From assembly GCA_005879505.1 (NCBI GenBank), contig VBKQ01000151.1, forward strand, positions 12,250 to 22,616: a stretch of DNA of 10,367 nucleotides, given 5' to 3'. This stretch comes from Deltaproteobacteria bacterium. GTDB taxonomy: Bacteria; Myxococcota; Myxococcia; Myxococcales; 40CM-4-68-19. Under the pieces are notes generated by a model. The model saw only the letters and a list, made by a program, of their open reading frames with translations. It was not told where the DNA came from and searched no databases. Made by a program: the position numbers and the translations under genes. Of the stretch, positions 1 to 9,539 are shown piece after piece (the stretch's first letter is position 1; each line of letters opens with the position of its first letter).

Positions 1-889
1 CGCGCGTCCGCGCGCTGGCCTTCAGCCGCGCGCAGAGCTCGAATCCGTGCACGTGCGGGAGCATCGCGTCGAGCACGATCAGATCGTAGCGCTCGGAGCT
101 CAGCTTCTGCTCCGCCTCGCGGCCGTCCCGGGCGAGATCGACCACGTACCCCGCAGACTTCAAGGTGCGGTCGAGCATCCGAAGGATGTCGAAATCGTCA
201 TCGACCGCGAGGATGCGCGCCGGGCCGGAGCGCACCTCGAGGGCGCCGAGCACTTCTTCCTCGTCGTCCCCGCCCACCTCCAGCTCGACCTCGGGTTCGC
301 GCAGCTCTTCGAGCTCCTCCAGCTCTTGCTCCGACTCGAGCACGGTGTCGGTTGCCGGAGCATCGCCCGAAGCGCGGCGGATCTCCGGAAGGATCACCGC
401 GAAAGTAGCCGGGGCGTCGGGCCGCACGCTCCCGCCGCGCCAGGACGATTCCCCGCGGTTCTTCGCGTCATACGAGGCCGTGATCGCCTCCATCAAGGAT
501 GCCGGCAGGGCGGCGTACGGCGAGACCTCCTGGCCGGTGATGAAGCGCAGCTCCTCCAGCACGTCGAAATTATCAGCCCCGGCGCTGACCGCGACATGCA
601 GGCGGCCGCCCTCGACGGATAGCGGCAGTACCAGGTCGGACTCGGCCACGGGCCGGGGAATGGTATCGAGCACGGAGAGATCGACCGCAGTCCGCGCGAG
701 ATCGACGCCCGGGATCCCGAGCTGTTCCGACATCATCGAGACCAGATCGTTTTCCGGGACTCCGAGCTCCAGGACCCTGTTGAGGAATGCGGATCGGCTC
801 GGCGACTCGCTCTGCGCCCGGCGCAGCAACGGTTCGGGCAGCGCCTGGCGCTCCGCAAGCAGGCGAGCGATGGGCTCCAGCGATGCCAC
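1..889 (-). CDS. MshEN-domain / response-regulator receiver protein (partial, C-terminus outside window)
   Basis: The reading frame is open from 889 to the left edge (about 296 residues, no stop), so the C-terminus is missing. Residues ~1-130 resemble the N-terminal domain of GspE/PilB/MshE ATPases: two helical repeats, then the sheet part with LVLPLSVEGGRLHVAVS and LEELRFITGQEV. An alanine-rich linker and a glutamate-rich stretch (~186-219) follow. A receiver domain starts at about residue 222: acidic cluster D230-D231-D232 in ILAVDDD and phospho-acceptor D274 in LIVLDAMLPH, with the usual spacing of 44. No ATPase domain is seen, so this is a signalling or adaptor protein, not a secretion motor; MshEN domains can bind cyclic di-GMP. 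The GTG at 889 is the only plausible start after the upstream stop, 34 nt away, but no clear ribosome binding site precedes it. The role is unknown; motility or polar signalling is only a guess. Confidence 0.8.
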   Translation of the reverse strand, partial: MASLEPIARLLAERQALPEPLLRRAQSESPSRSAFLNRVLELGVPENDLVSMMSEQLGIPGVDLARTAVDLSVLDTIPRPVAESDLVLPLSVEGGRLHVAVSAGADNFDVLEELRFITGQEVSPYAALPASLMEAITASYDAKNRGESSWRGGSVRPDAPATFAVILPEIRRASGDAPATDTVLESEQELEELEELREPEVELEVGGDDEEEVLGALEVRSGPARILAVDDDFDILRMLDRTLKSAGYVVDLARDGREAEQKLSSERYDLIVLDAMLPHVHGFELCARLKASARTR

Positions 890-923
890 GAGACTGGGAT
901 TATCACAGCGGAGCCGGACGTGG

Positions 924-1910
924 TCAGGCGGTGAACAGGAAGTGCTCTCCTTCCCGGTAATTGCGCGTCTCGAGGACACCGCGGATCTCTTCGCGCGCGC
1001 CTGCCGTTCCCACGGCGCACAACATCAGCGCTTCACCGGGCGGCGGAAGCTCTCGTTCGACGCGCACGGGCCTGCCACGGGCAACCCGCTTGCGGCCGTC
1101 CACGTCGTAGAACGCGCGCGGACCCAGGCCATGGGCCTCCAGCTCGCGCGCCAGGCGCTTTCCGGTGGGGCCGGCGCCCCAGATGTCGAAAGGCCTGCCT
1201 CGCAGAGGTCCGCGCGCGAGGTAGTGTGCGCGGAGGCGGAACATTGCCTGGTCCGAATACGCCGGGCCGGTACGCGTGAGGCGGACAGGCGAATCCCGCC
1301 ACTGCAGCAGTACCCGGGGCACTTTCGCCAGCGCCCAGCCGCGCTCCACCATGCGCAGCTGCAGGTCCCAATCCTCGGCCCAGCCGTGATCTTCCCAGCC
1401 TCCCTGCAGCGCGTCGCGGCGGAAGGTGGCGCTCGGGTGGACGAGGGGCGCCTCGATGAAGCGGGCGTTCCGGCATTGCTCCGCGGTGATCGTCTGGTTG
1501 AGCCATCGCTCGAGGCGCGCCATTCCGGGGGAGAGCGGCCGCGGAATGCAATCGACGAGACTCCCGGCGGCGCCGAGCGCCGCATCCTTCGCGAGCATCT
1601 CGGCCTGCAGGCGCAGGCGGTCCGGGTGGACCAGATCGTCCGCGTCCATGCGCGCGATCAGCTCGCCGCGGCAGTGGGCGAGACCAAGGTTCAGCGCGGC
1701 CACGAGACCACGGCCGCTTCCGCGCACCACCCGCACGCGACCATCGGTCCGGGACGCGCTCGCGAGTATCGCCGGGGTCGCGTCCGAAGAGGCATCGTCG
1801 ACGCACACCACCTCGTACGGCGGGGCGTCGCGCTGGGTGAGCACGCCGCGGAGCGCTTCGGGGAGCGTGGCGGAGGCATCCTTCGCGGGGAGCAGCACGC
1901 TGATCAGCAC
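924..1910 (-). CDS. Family 2 glycosyltransferase with C-terminal nucleotide-binding-like domain
   Basis: Encodes 328 residues from a GTG start, with GAGAG just upstream as a weak ribosome binding site. Residues 1-~230 are a GT-A fold transferase: ISVLLPAKD at the N-terminus, VVCVDDASSD (~34-43), the metal-binding DAD at 89-91 (ARMDADD), a WLNQT segment, and acidic WAEDWDL (~177-183), the usual site of the catalytic base, followed by QWRDSPVRLT. Such enzymes move sugar from a nucleotide-sugar to a glycan or lipid on the cytoplasmic side. Residues ~239-328 form a second unit beginning FDIWGAGPTGKRLARELE, a glycine-rich Rossmann-like turn followed by FYDVD. This resembles small NAD- or nucleotide-binding modules attached to GT2 proteins. 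No transmembrane helices are seen. Acceptor and sugar cannot be told. It is the first gene after the hairpin at 1949-1985 and is probably cotranscribed with the MshEN-receiver gene. Confidence 0.87.
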   Translation of the reverse strand: MLISVLLPAKDASATLPEALRGVLTQRDAPPYEVVCVDDASSDATPAILASASRTDGRVRVVRGSGRGLVAALNLGLAHCRGELIARMDADDLVHPDRLRLQAEMLAKDAALGAAGSLVDCIPRPLSPGMARLERWLNQTITAEQCRNARFIEAPLVHPSATFRRDALQGGWEDHGWAEDWDLQLRMVERGWALAKVPRVLLQWRDSPVRLTRTGPAYSDQAMFRLRAHYLARGPLRGRPFDIWGAGPTGKRLARELEAHGLGPRAFYDVDGRKRVARGRPVRVERELPPPGEALMLCAVGTAGAREEIRGVLETRNYREGEHFLFTA

Positions 1911-1924
1911 CGTCGCTCTCGAAA

Positions 1925-1944
1925 CATAACGGGTACAGCCTGAA
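1925..1944 (-). repeat. Conserved 20-nt tail motif, copy 1
   Basis: On the minus strand this reads TTSAGGCTGTACCSGTTRTG with C, C and A at the variable positions. It matches the copy at 9516-9535 at 17 of 20 bases. It starts four bases after a hairpin and lies 14 nt upstream of the GTG of the glycosyltransferase gene. Position suggests a promoter or operator element, or the tail of a dispersed repeat. I see no good sigma-70 -35/-10 pair and no sigma-54 GG/GC spacing in it. Confidence 0.6.
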
Positions 1945-1948
1945 AACG

Positions 1949-1985
1949 TAGCCGCAAACCCGCACCTCCGGTGCGGGAGCGGCTA
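1949..1985 (-). terminator. Two-tier hairpin at the mutase stop codon, probable terminator
   Basis: On the minus strand TAGCCGC (1985-1979, beginning with the stop codon) pairs with GCGGCTA (1955-1949). Inside it, CCCGCACC (1977-1970) pairs with GGTGCGGG (1966-1959) around a GGA loop, leaving a 1-nt by 3-nt internal loop (T against TTT). The 15 base pairs are very GC-rich, and CGTTTTC follows, a short T-run. It fits termination of the methyltransferase-mutase unit. The same architecture recurs at 9540-9572. Confidence 0.65.
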
Positions 1986-3474
1986 GTGCTCGCCGAACAC
2001 GTCGCGCATGGCGTTGGCGATCTCGCCGAGCGTCGCGCGCGCCTTCACGGCCGCCACGATCTTCGGGACGAGGTTCCCGGTTCCCTCCGCCGTCTGCTTC
2101 AGCTCGGAGAGCGCCCGCGTGGTGGCCGGGTTGTCGCGCTGCCTGCGGAACGCCTTGACGCGCGCGATCTGCTGCTCCTCGAGGGCGGGATCGATCCGCA
2201 GCGTCTCGATCGGCGCCTCCTCCGAGGCGAATTCGTTCACGCCGACCACGATCTGCTTTTTCTCCTCGACTTCCTTTTGCGCCTTGTATGCCGCCTCTTC
2301 GATCTCGCGCTGGGGAAACTGCCGCGAGATCGCCTCCACCATCCCGCCCATGTCGTCGATCTTGCGCAGGTAATCCACCGCTCTCGCCTCCAACTCGTCG
2401 GTGAGCGACTCCAGCGCCCACGACCCCCCGATCGGGTCGATGAAGTCGCAGACGCCGCTCTCGTGAGCGACGATCTGCTGCGTCCGCAGCGCGATGCGCG
2501 CGCTCGCTTCCGTGGGCAGGCTCAGCGCTTCGTCCCGCCCGTTGGTGTGCAGGGACTGGCACCCGCCGAGCACCGCCGCGAGTGCTTGCAGCGCCACGCG
2601 GACCACGTTGTTGTCCGGCTGCTGCGCGGTTAGCGTCGACCCCGCTGTCTGCGCGTGGAACCGCAGCGTGCAGGAGCGCGGATCCTTCGCCGAGCCCGCG
2701 CTTCACGGCGGCCTCGACGTACGCGATGCCATCGCCCAGCGTGAAGGCGATCTCCTGCGCGGCAGTCGAGCCCGCCTCGCGGATGTGGTAGCCGGAGATG
2801 GAGATGGGGTTCCACTTCGGCACCACGTTCGAGCAGTACTCGAAGGTATCGGTGATCAGTCGCATCGAGGGCCCGGGCGGATAGATGTACGTGCCGCGGG
2901 CCATGTATTCCTTCAGCACGTCGTTCTGGATGGTCCCCGACAGCGCCGCCGGCCCGGTGCCGTGGGCCTCGCCGACCGCCTGGTAGAGCGCGAGCAGCGT
3001 CGCCGCCGTGGCATTGATGGTCATCGAGGTGGACACCTTGCCCAGGTCGATGCCCTTGAAGAGCCGCTCCATGTCGTCGACGGAATCGATCGCCACTCCG
3101 ACCCGGCCTACCTCGCCACGCGCGCGCGGGCTGTCGGAGTCGTGGCCCATCTGCGTCGGCAGATCGAACGCGGTCGAGAGGCCGGTCTGGCCGGAGGCCA
3201 GGAGGTAATGAAATCTGGTATTGGTCTGCTCCGCGGTGCCGAAGCCCGCATACTGGCGCATCGTCCAGAAGCGCCCGCGGTACATCGTCGGCTGCACGCC
3301 GCGCGTGAACGGGTACTGGCCGGGGAAGCCGATGGACGGAGGCGGCTCGTCGGGCGAGTAGAGCGGCTTCACCTCGATGCCGCTCGAGCTTTCGAAGAGC
3401 GCCTTGCGCAGGGCCCCGGGCTTGGCCGCCGTCTTGCCGTAGACCTCCCGCGCCCACTTCTCCAGCGCCGTCAT
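1983..3474 (-). pseudogene. mcmA: Methylmalonyl-CoA mutase large (catalytic) subunit, interrupted by an internal gap and frameshift
   Basis: Should isomerise (R)-methylmalonyl-CoA to succinyl-CoA with adenosylcobalamin carried on a separate small subunit. The first frame gives 261 residues from ATG 3474, preceded by AAGGAG 7 nt away. It has WTMRQYAGFGTAEQTN, AFDLPTQMGHDSDSP, TIQNDVLKEYMARGTYIYPP and ISGYHIREAGSTA. The Tyr of RQY and the Arg of EYMAR correspond to Tyr89 and Arg207 of the Propionibacterium enzyme, which favours methylmalonyl- over isobutyryl-CoA, and the catalytic His (His244) is present in SGYH. After AAVKRGL (near 2692) homology stops. It resumes one frame over at KDPRSCTLRFHAQTAGSTLT (2687) and runs 234 residues to GEH-TAG. 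About 43 codons are missing: the APRLSFF block, a barrel strand and the helix before the ERFGA-type segment. As written it cannot make a working barrel. Genuine decay and a sequence error are both possible. Confidence 0.88.
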
Positions 3475-4268
3475 CTCCGCACTCCTTCCGCCCAGCAGAT
3501 CGCGTACCAGATGGCCGCCTCCGGACGATGCGCCCACTCGCGGAATGCCCCGAGCGCGGCATCGATCTCCGCCGCGCCGAGCAGGCCCCCCTCGACCATC
3601 GCCTCCCGGGCGCCGGCGAGCTGGCTGTGGATGTTCTCGACGAAGCCGGGCCACTTCGGTTCCGCGGCGCAGGACCCGAAGTAGATCCAGGTCGAGCGCA
3701 CGGGCGCCGCGCCGGCGTCGTGCAGCAGCGAAACCAGCCGGCGCCCGATGTACGGGTCGCATCCGAGGCGGTCGTAGGTGCGCTGGAACGCCTTCCACAG
3801 CGGCGTGAACCCCGCGGGTTCCGGCCAGCAGCGGAAGACGTCGTGGTCGTCGTCCTGCAGCACGACGCGCCCCCCGGGCCGCACCGCGCGGACCATGTGG
3901 CGCACGACTGCCAGGGGCTCGCGGACGTGCTCGAGAACGAAGCGGGCGTGCGCGAGATCGAACGAGCCCCATTCGTGGTCGCGCAGCGGGGGATCGCTCA
4001 CGTCGCCCAGGCGCAGATCGAGAAGCGCATGGCGCTCCGCCCTCGCCAGTTGCTCCTCGCTGCGCTCGATGCCGACCAGGCGCGTCCCGGCCGCGCGCGC
4101 CATGTCGAGCGAGAGCTGCCCGAGACCGCAGCCGAAGTCGATGATGAGGTCGCCCTTCGCGATGGCGAGCTCGCGCATCGCGGCCTCGTTCATCAGCCGA
4201 TTGAGCAGCGACAGGCGTCCCTGCTCGGCAGGAGAGGTCCCGTGCAGGTAGGCGGATTCCGCTGCCAT
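3471..4268 (-). CDS. Class I SAM-dependent methyltransferase
   Basis: Encodes 265 residues with a complete Rossmann methyltransferase fold. Motif I LIIDFGCGLGQ lies at 41-51, the acidic residue after strand 2 is E68 in LVGIERS, and ARFVLEHVREP (108-118) and VRPGGRVVLQDDD (129-141) are motifs of the UbiE/Methyltransf_11 type. The C-terminal third (~150-265, with WPEPAGFTPLWKAF and GCDPYIGRRL) probably forms the substrate lid, as in small-molecule methyltransferases; the substrate is not evident. The stop codon overlaps the mutase ATG as ATGA, so the two are translationally coupled. It follows the biotin carrier gene after 70 nt. No strong ribosome binding site precedes the ATG at 4268. There is no signal peptide or membrane helix, so it is cytoplasmic. 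Why a methyltransferase is coupled to the mutase is unclear. Confidence 0.87.
   Translation of the reverse strand: MAAESAYLHGTSPAEQGRLSLLNRLMNEAAMRELAIAKGDLIIDFGCGLGQLSLDMARAAGTRLVGIERSEEQLARAERHALLDLRLGDVSDPPLRDHEWGSFDLAHARFVLEHVREPLAVVRHMVRAVRPGGRVVLQDDDHDVFRCWPEPAGFTPLWKAFQRTYDRLGCDPYIGRRLVSLLHDAGAAPVRSTWIYFGSCAAEPKWPGFVENIHSQLAGAREAMVEGGLLGAAEIDAALGAFREWAHRPEAAIWYAICWAEGVRR
3482..3487 (-). promoter_or_regulatory. Ribosome binding site of the mutase gene
   Basis: AAGGAG on the minus strand, seven bases before ATG 3474, inside the last codons of the methyltransferase gene. Together with the ATGA overlap it fixes the mutase start at MTALEKWAREVYG. Confidence 0.7.
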
Positions 4269-4338
4269 CGGTCCCGCTTGTAGCGCAATTCCGACATGGA
4301 CGCTGCGAGAGAACCCGCTCTTGTTCTGGCGCGAGAAA

Positions 4339-4838
4339 TCAGGCGACGACCACGAGCTTCGCTCCCGACTCCACCGCGGCGCCTTCCACCGCGTGCAGCT
4401 CGGTGACCCTTCCCGCTTTGGGGCTCTGCAGCTCGTTCTCCATCTTCATCGCCTCGACGACAACGAGCCCCTGTCCTTCCCGCACTTCGTCGCCGACCTT
4501 CACCAGTACGCGCGTCACCTTCCCGGGCATGGGCGCATCGATGCGTTGGGGCCCTTCCAGCGTGAACTTGCCCGAGGCGCGCCGCATCCGCAGCTTGCGC
4601 TCATCGAGGATCTCCAGCGGATACAAGGTCTCGCCGACGAACACTCCGATGCGGCCATCCTTCCCTGGTTCGATGTCGCATCGGTAGCTGCGGGTCCCGG
4701 CGATCAGGCTCAGGGCGAAGCCCTGCAGATGGACTGCGTCCACGTCCAGCACCTTCTGGTCGATGACGATGTGGTACCCGTTCTCGCGGGGCGTGATCTC
4801 GATCAGGCGCTCTTCGCCGTCGAGGATCGCGGTGTACC

Positions 4839-4842
<4 letters not shown>
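4339..4842 (-). CDS. Biotin carboxyl carrier subunit of acyl-CoA (propionyl-CoA) carboxylase
   Basis: Encodes 167 residues. The C-terminal half (~98-167) is a biotinyl domain: IDAPMPGKVTRVLVKVGDEV, then VVEAMKMENELQSP with the biotin-accepting lysine at K133, then AGRVTELHAVEGAAVESG. The N-terminal half (1-~90), with MRYTAILDGEERLIEI and RSYRCDIEPGKDGRIGVFVG, resembles the carboxylase-bridging (BT-like) region in carriers that join a biotin carboxylase to a carboxyltransferase. It carries the carboxybiotin between the two active sites. Its ATG overlaps the biotin carboxylase stop as ATGA and has GGAGGT (4852-4847) just upstream, so it is coupled to it and made in matched amounts. The length is normal and all key residues are present. 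Assignment to propionyl-CoA rather than general acyl-CoA carboxylase rests on pccB and mutase as neighbours. Confidence 0.92.
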
Positions 4843-6368
<1,526 letters not shown>

Positions 6369-6430
6369 GGCGGCGAACCCTAGCAGAACTGTGCATCCAC
6401 GCCCTGCGGATGGTTGGACGACGTAGTTTT

Positions 6431-7324
6431 TCAGTCGGTCGCGCCCATCGCCGTCTTCGGGTGCTGCGCGCGAAAACGAAGCGGATCGACCGGCTCTCCC
6501 GCCAGATCGATCTGGTAGTGCAGGTGCGCTCCCGTGGTGAGCCCCGTGCTCCCGGAGCGCGCGATCGTCTGGCCTTTGTCGACGTGCTGCCCGTTGCGCA
6601 CGAGCAAGGCGTCGTTATGGCAATAGGTGGTGACGACGCCGCGGCCGTGATCGAGCACGACGATACGCCCGTTGATGCCGTCGCTGCTGGCGCGGCGCAC
6701 CACGCCGGCGGCGACGGCGTGGACCGGGGTGCCGGCCGAAGCTCCCAGGTCCAATCCGGCATGCAGCCGGCGGCCGCCGAGGATCGGGTGGTCGCGGACC
6801 CCGAACAGGGAGGTGATTCGCACCGACTCGGGCAGGGGCCATCCGAGCGCGTACGCTCCGCCGAGCATCGCGGCCTGCGCTGCCCGGGCGACGCAGGCTT
6901 CCGACCGCGGGGGGAGCGCGCGCGAGAGATCGTCCAGCGCGGACGAGCGCGCCTCCGCGACGGCAAAGCGCGCCGCTTCCTCGCCACAGAAGAGCGCCAG
7001 GAGCGCCGCATCGTCGGATCCGAGCCGCTGCGCGAGCGCGCGGATCCGAGGCGCAAGCTCCGCGGGCGATCCGTCGAGAACGGCGGCCGCTCCGTACGCG
7101 AGCGCCTGCGCAGGTGGCACCGGCCCGCCTGGAGGCGGAGGCGGACGGGGCGGCACGAGCGTGCCCGCCGCGAAATAGGCGAGCAGGGGACGCGCGGTGC
7201 TGCGGGTACCGAAGATCCAAGCACCGGCCGTCCGCACCAGCGCGCCCGCGGGCGTGTGGTACCAGCCCGCCCAGAGGCAGAGGGCGGAAAGCAGCAGCTC
7301 GAGCAGCGGGAGACGTTCTCTCAT
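6431..7324 (-). CDS. Membrane-anchored M23 (LytM-type) metallopeptidase
   Basis: 297 residues. Residues 5-21 (LPLLELLLSALCLWAGW) form one hydrophobic helix near the start, an uncleaved anchor or signal peptide, so the rest should be periplasmic. A proline-rich linker (58-71) leads to an alanine-rich helical middle part (72-165). The peptidase domain (~168-285) has ITSLFGVRDHPILGGRRLHAG-type entry with zinc ligands H188 and D192 (HAGLD, the HxxxD motif), H236 in TYCHND, and HLHY with H267 and H269. The expected product is a peptidoglycan endopeptidase, and since the zinc site is intact it is probably active rather than a LytM regulator. The start ATG overlaps the stop of the upstream membrane protein (ATGA), which implies coupling and perhaps a physical partnership. 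Its position between pccB and pccA has no obvious metabolic logic. Confidence 0.88.
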   Translation of the reverse strand: MRERLPLLELLLSALCLWAGWYHTPAGALVRTAGAWIFGTRSTARPLLAYFAAGTLVPPRPPPPPGGPVPPAQALAYGAAAVLDGSPAELAPRIRALAQRLGSDDAALLALFCGEEAARFAVAEARSSALDDLSRALPPRSEACVARAAQAAMLGGAYALGWPLPESVRITSLFGVRDHPILGGRRLHAGLDLGASAGTPVHAVAAGVVRRASSDGINGRIVVLDHGRGVVTTYCHNDALLVRNGQHVDKGQTIARSGSTGLTTGAHLHYQIDLAGEPVDPLRFRAQHPKTAMGATD

Positions 7325-7956
7325 CGCCAGGAGAGCACCGCCGCGATGAGCAAGGGCAAGAGGACGACCGCCGCCGCGATCCGGTACGGTGCCGTGCGCT
7401 CGTGCTCGAGCGATCGGAACACCGCCCGCGGCACCAGCACGACCAGCACCGCGAGCAGGATCAGCGCGCGGAGGAAGTGGGCGAGCCAGGAGAGATGGAG
7501 AGCAAGCTGCACGGAGCCTTGCACCGTCCTCGCCACCGAGAACGCTCCGGCGATGCCGACGAACAAGGTCGCCGCCGGCCGGACCAGCAGAAGCGGCGAA
7601 CGGATCCGGCGCAGCATGTCGCGCGCGAGCTGCCATTCGCGCGCGGCTTCGCGCTCTTCGTAGCCGAGCAGTGGAACCGCGATCAGCGCGTCTGCGGCCA
7701 GCTCCCAACAAAGCGCCACTGCGCGGGCAAACCAGGTGCGCTGCGTGAGCCCGATCACCTCCACCAGCGGCGCAGTGAACGACCAGCTCGACCAGATGGC
7801 GTCGAAGAACGCGTCGACGCGGTCGACCAGCCAGAGCACCCGGTCTCCGACCACGTCCGCGGCAGCGTGCGCGCCGACCGCGACCAGCGCACCGAGGCCC
7901 AGCGGCAGGAAGATCCAGCGGATCCGGCCAACCCGTTCGGCGACGTTCCATTGCAC
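7321..7956 (-). CDS. Integral membrane protein of unknown function, about five helices
   Basis: I do not recognise the family. 211 residues from GTG 7956, 23 nt after the pccB stop; GGAG lies about 12 nt upstream of the start, rather far. Hydrophobic segments by eye: ~13-35 (IFLPLGLGALVAVGAHAAADV), ~78-98, ~122-142, ~152-179 (LALHLSWLAHF then LILLAVLVVLVP) and ~190-209 (the YRIAAAVVLLPLLIAAVLSW region). Loops are arginine-rich, for example 101-120, EREAAREWQLARDMLRRIRS, which by the positive-inside rule should be cytoplasmic. No catalytic or transport motif is visible. The ATGA overlap with the M23 peptidase gene suggests a membrane partner of that peptidase. The codon use matches the neighbours, and the frame runs the whole length without interruption. 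Confidence 0.75.
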   Translation of the reverse strand: MQWNVAERVGRIRWIFLPLGLGALVAVGAHAAADVVGDRVLWLVDRVDAFFDAIWSSWSFTAPLVEVIGLTQRTWFARAVALCWELAADALIAVPLLGYEEREAAREWQLARDMLRRIRSPLLLVRPAATLFVGIAGAFSVARTVQGSVQLALHLSWLAHFLRALILLAVLVVLVPRAVFRSLEHERTAPYRIAAAVVLLPLLIAAVLSWR

Positions 7957-7979
7957 GGGCCGATCTTACTCCGGCATCT

Positions 7980-9335
<1,356 letters not shown>

Positions 9336-9414
9336 GCCGAAGTCGTCCGCGCGGTGGGTCTTGAACTTGTCCAGCTCGATGAAGCTGCCGGGATCGAGCA
9401 GCAGCTCGACCCGC

Positions 9415-9489
9415 GAGACGCTCCTGGCGCTGGGCGGACGACATGCCGCCGGACGGCTCCGGGGGCGGCCTCTTGGTGTGGTCGCTCAT
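9415..9489 (-). pseudogene. pccB: Displaced N-terminal fragment of pccB
   Basis: ATG 9489 opens MSDHTKRPPPEPSGG then MSSAQRQERL (25 residues), which looks like the variable, polar start of a carboxyltransferase subunit. Immediately after QERL the homology jumps, one frame over, to RVELLLDPGSF at 9413. The expected stretch between them, containing the GGG...R...QH and GKLTARE-type motif, is absent: about 30-35 codons are missing. It joins the 7980-9335 frame only if the gap is a genuine deletion or a sequence error. No clear ribosome binding site precedes 9489; an ATG at 9513 in the same frame is an alternative start. Confidence 0.65.
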
Positions 9490-9515
9490 GCGGAGCGGGA
9501 ACGTAGAACACATCT

Positions 9516-9535
9516 CACAACCGGTACAGCCTCAA
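9516..9535 (-). repeat. Conserved 20-nt tail motif, copy 2
   Basis: Minus-strand TTSAGGCTGTACCSGTTRTG with G, G and G at the variable positions, 17/20 identical to 1925-1944. Here it lies four bases after the hairpin behind ogt and 26 nt before ATG 9489. A promoter or operator for the carboxylase cluster is the simplest reading; a dispersed repeat tail is the alternative. Confidence 0.6.
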
Positions 9536-9539
9536 GCGA

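Noticed and set aside
2606..3474. Programmed frameshifting or an intervening element as the explanation for the mutase interruption.
   Set aside because: About 43 conserved codons are absent from both frames and no slippery sequence or inserted element is seen, so recoding could not restore the protein.
1033..3972. A very long minus-strand open frame of 979 codons spanning the methyltransferase, mutase and glycosyltransferase.
   Set aside because: Only its middle (from 3474 to about 2692) matches a protein family; the rest is arginine/alanine/proline-rich shadow translation in G+C-rich DNA. It is not a fusion protein.
4310..4327. Inverted repeat AGAAC...GTTCT between the biotin carrier and methyltransferase genes, considered as an operator or terminator.
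   Set aside because: Only 5-bp arms and no supporting T-run or second copy; too weak to call.
6394..6412. Inverted repeat CATCC...GGATG in the gap before pccA, considered as a terminator.
   Set aside because: The stem is only 5 bp with a 9-nt loop and there is no T-run on the transcribed strand; chance is likely in a 62-nt gap.
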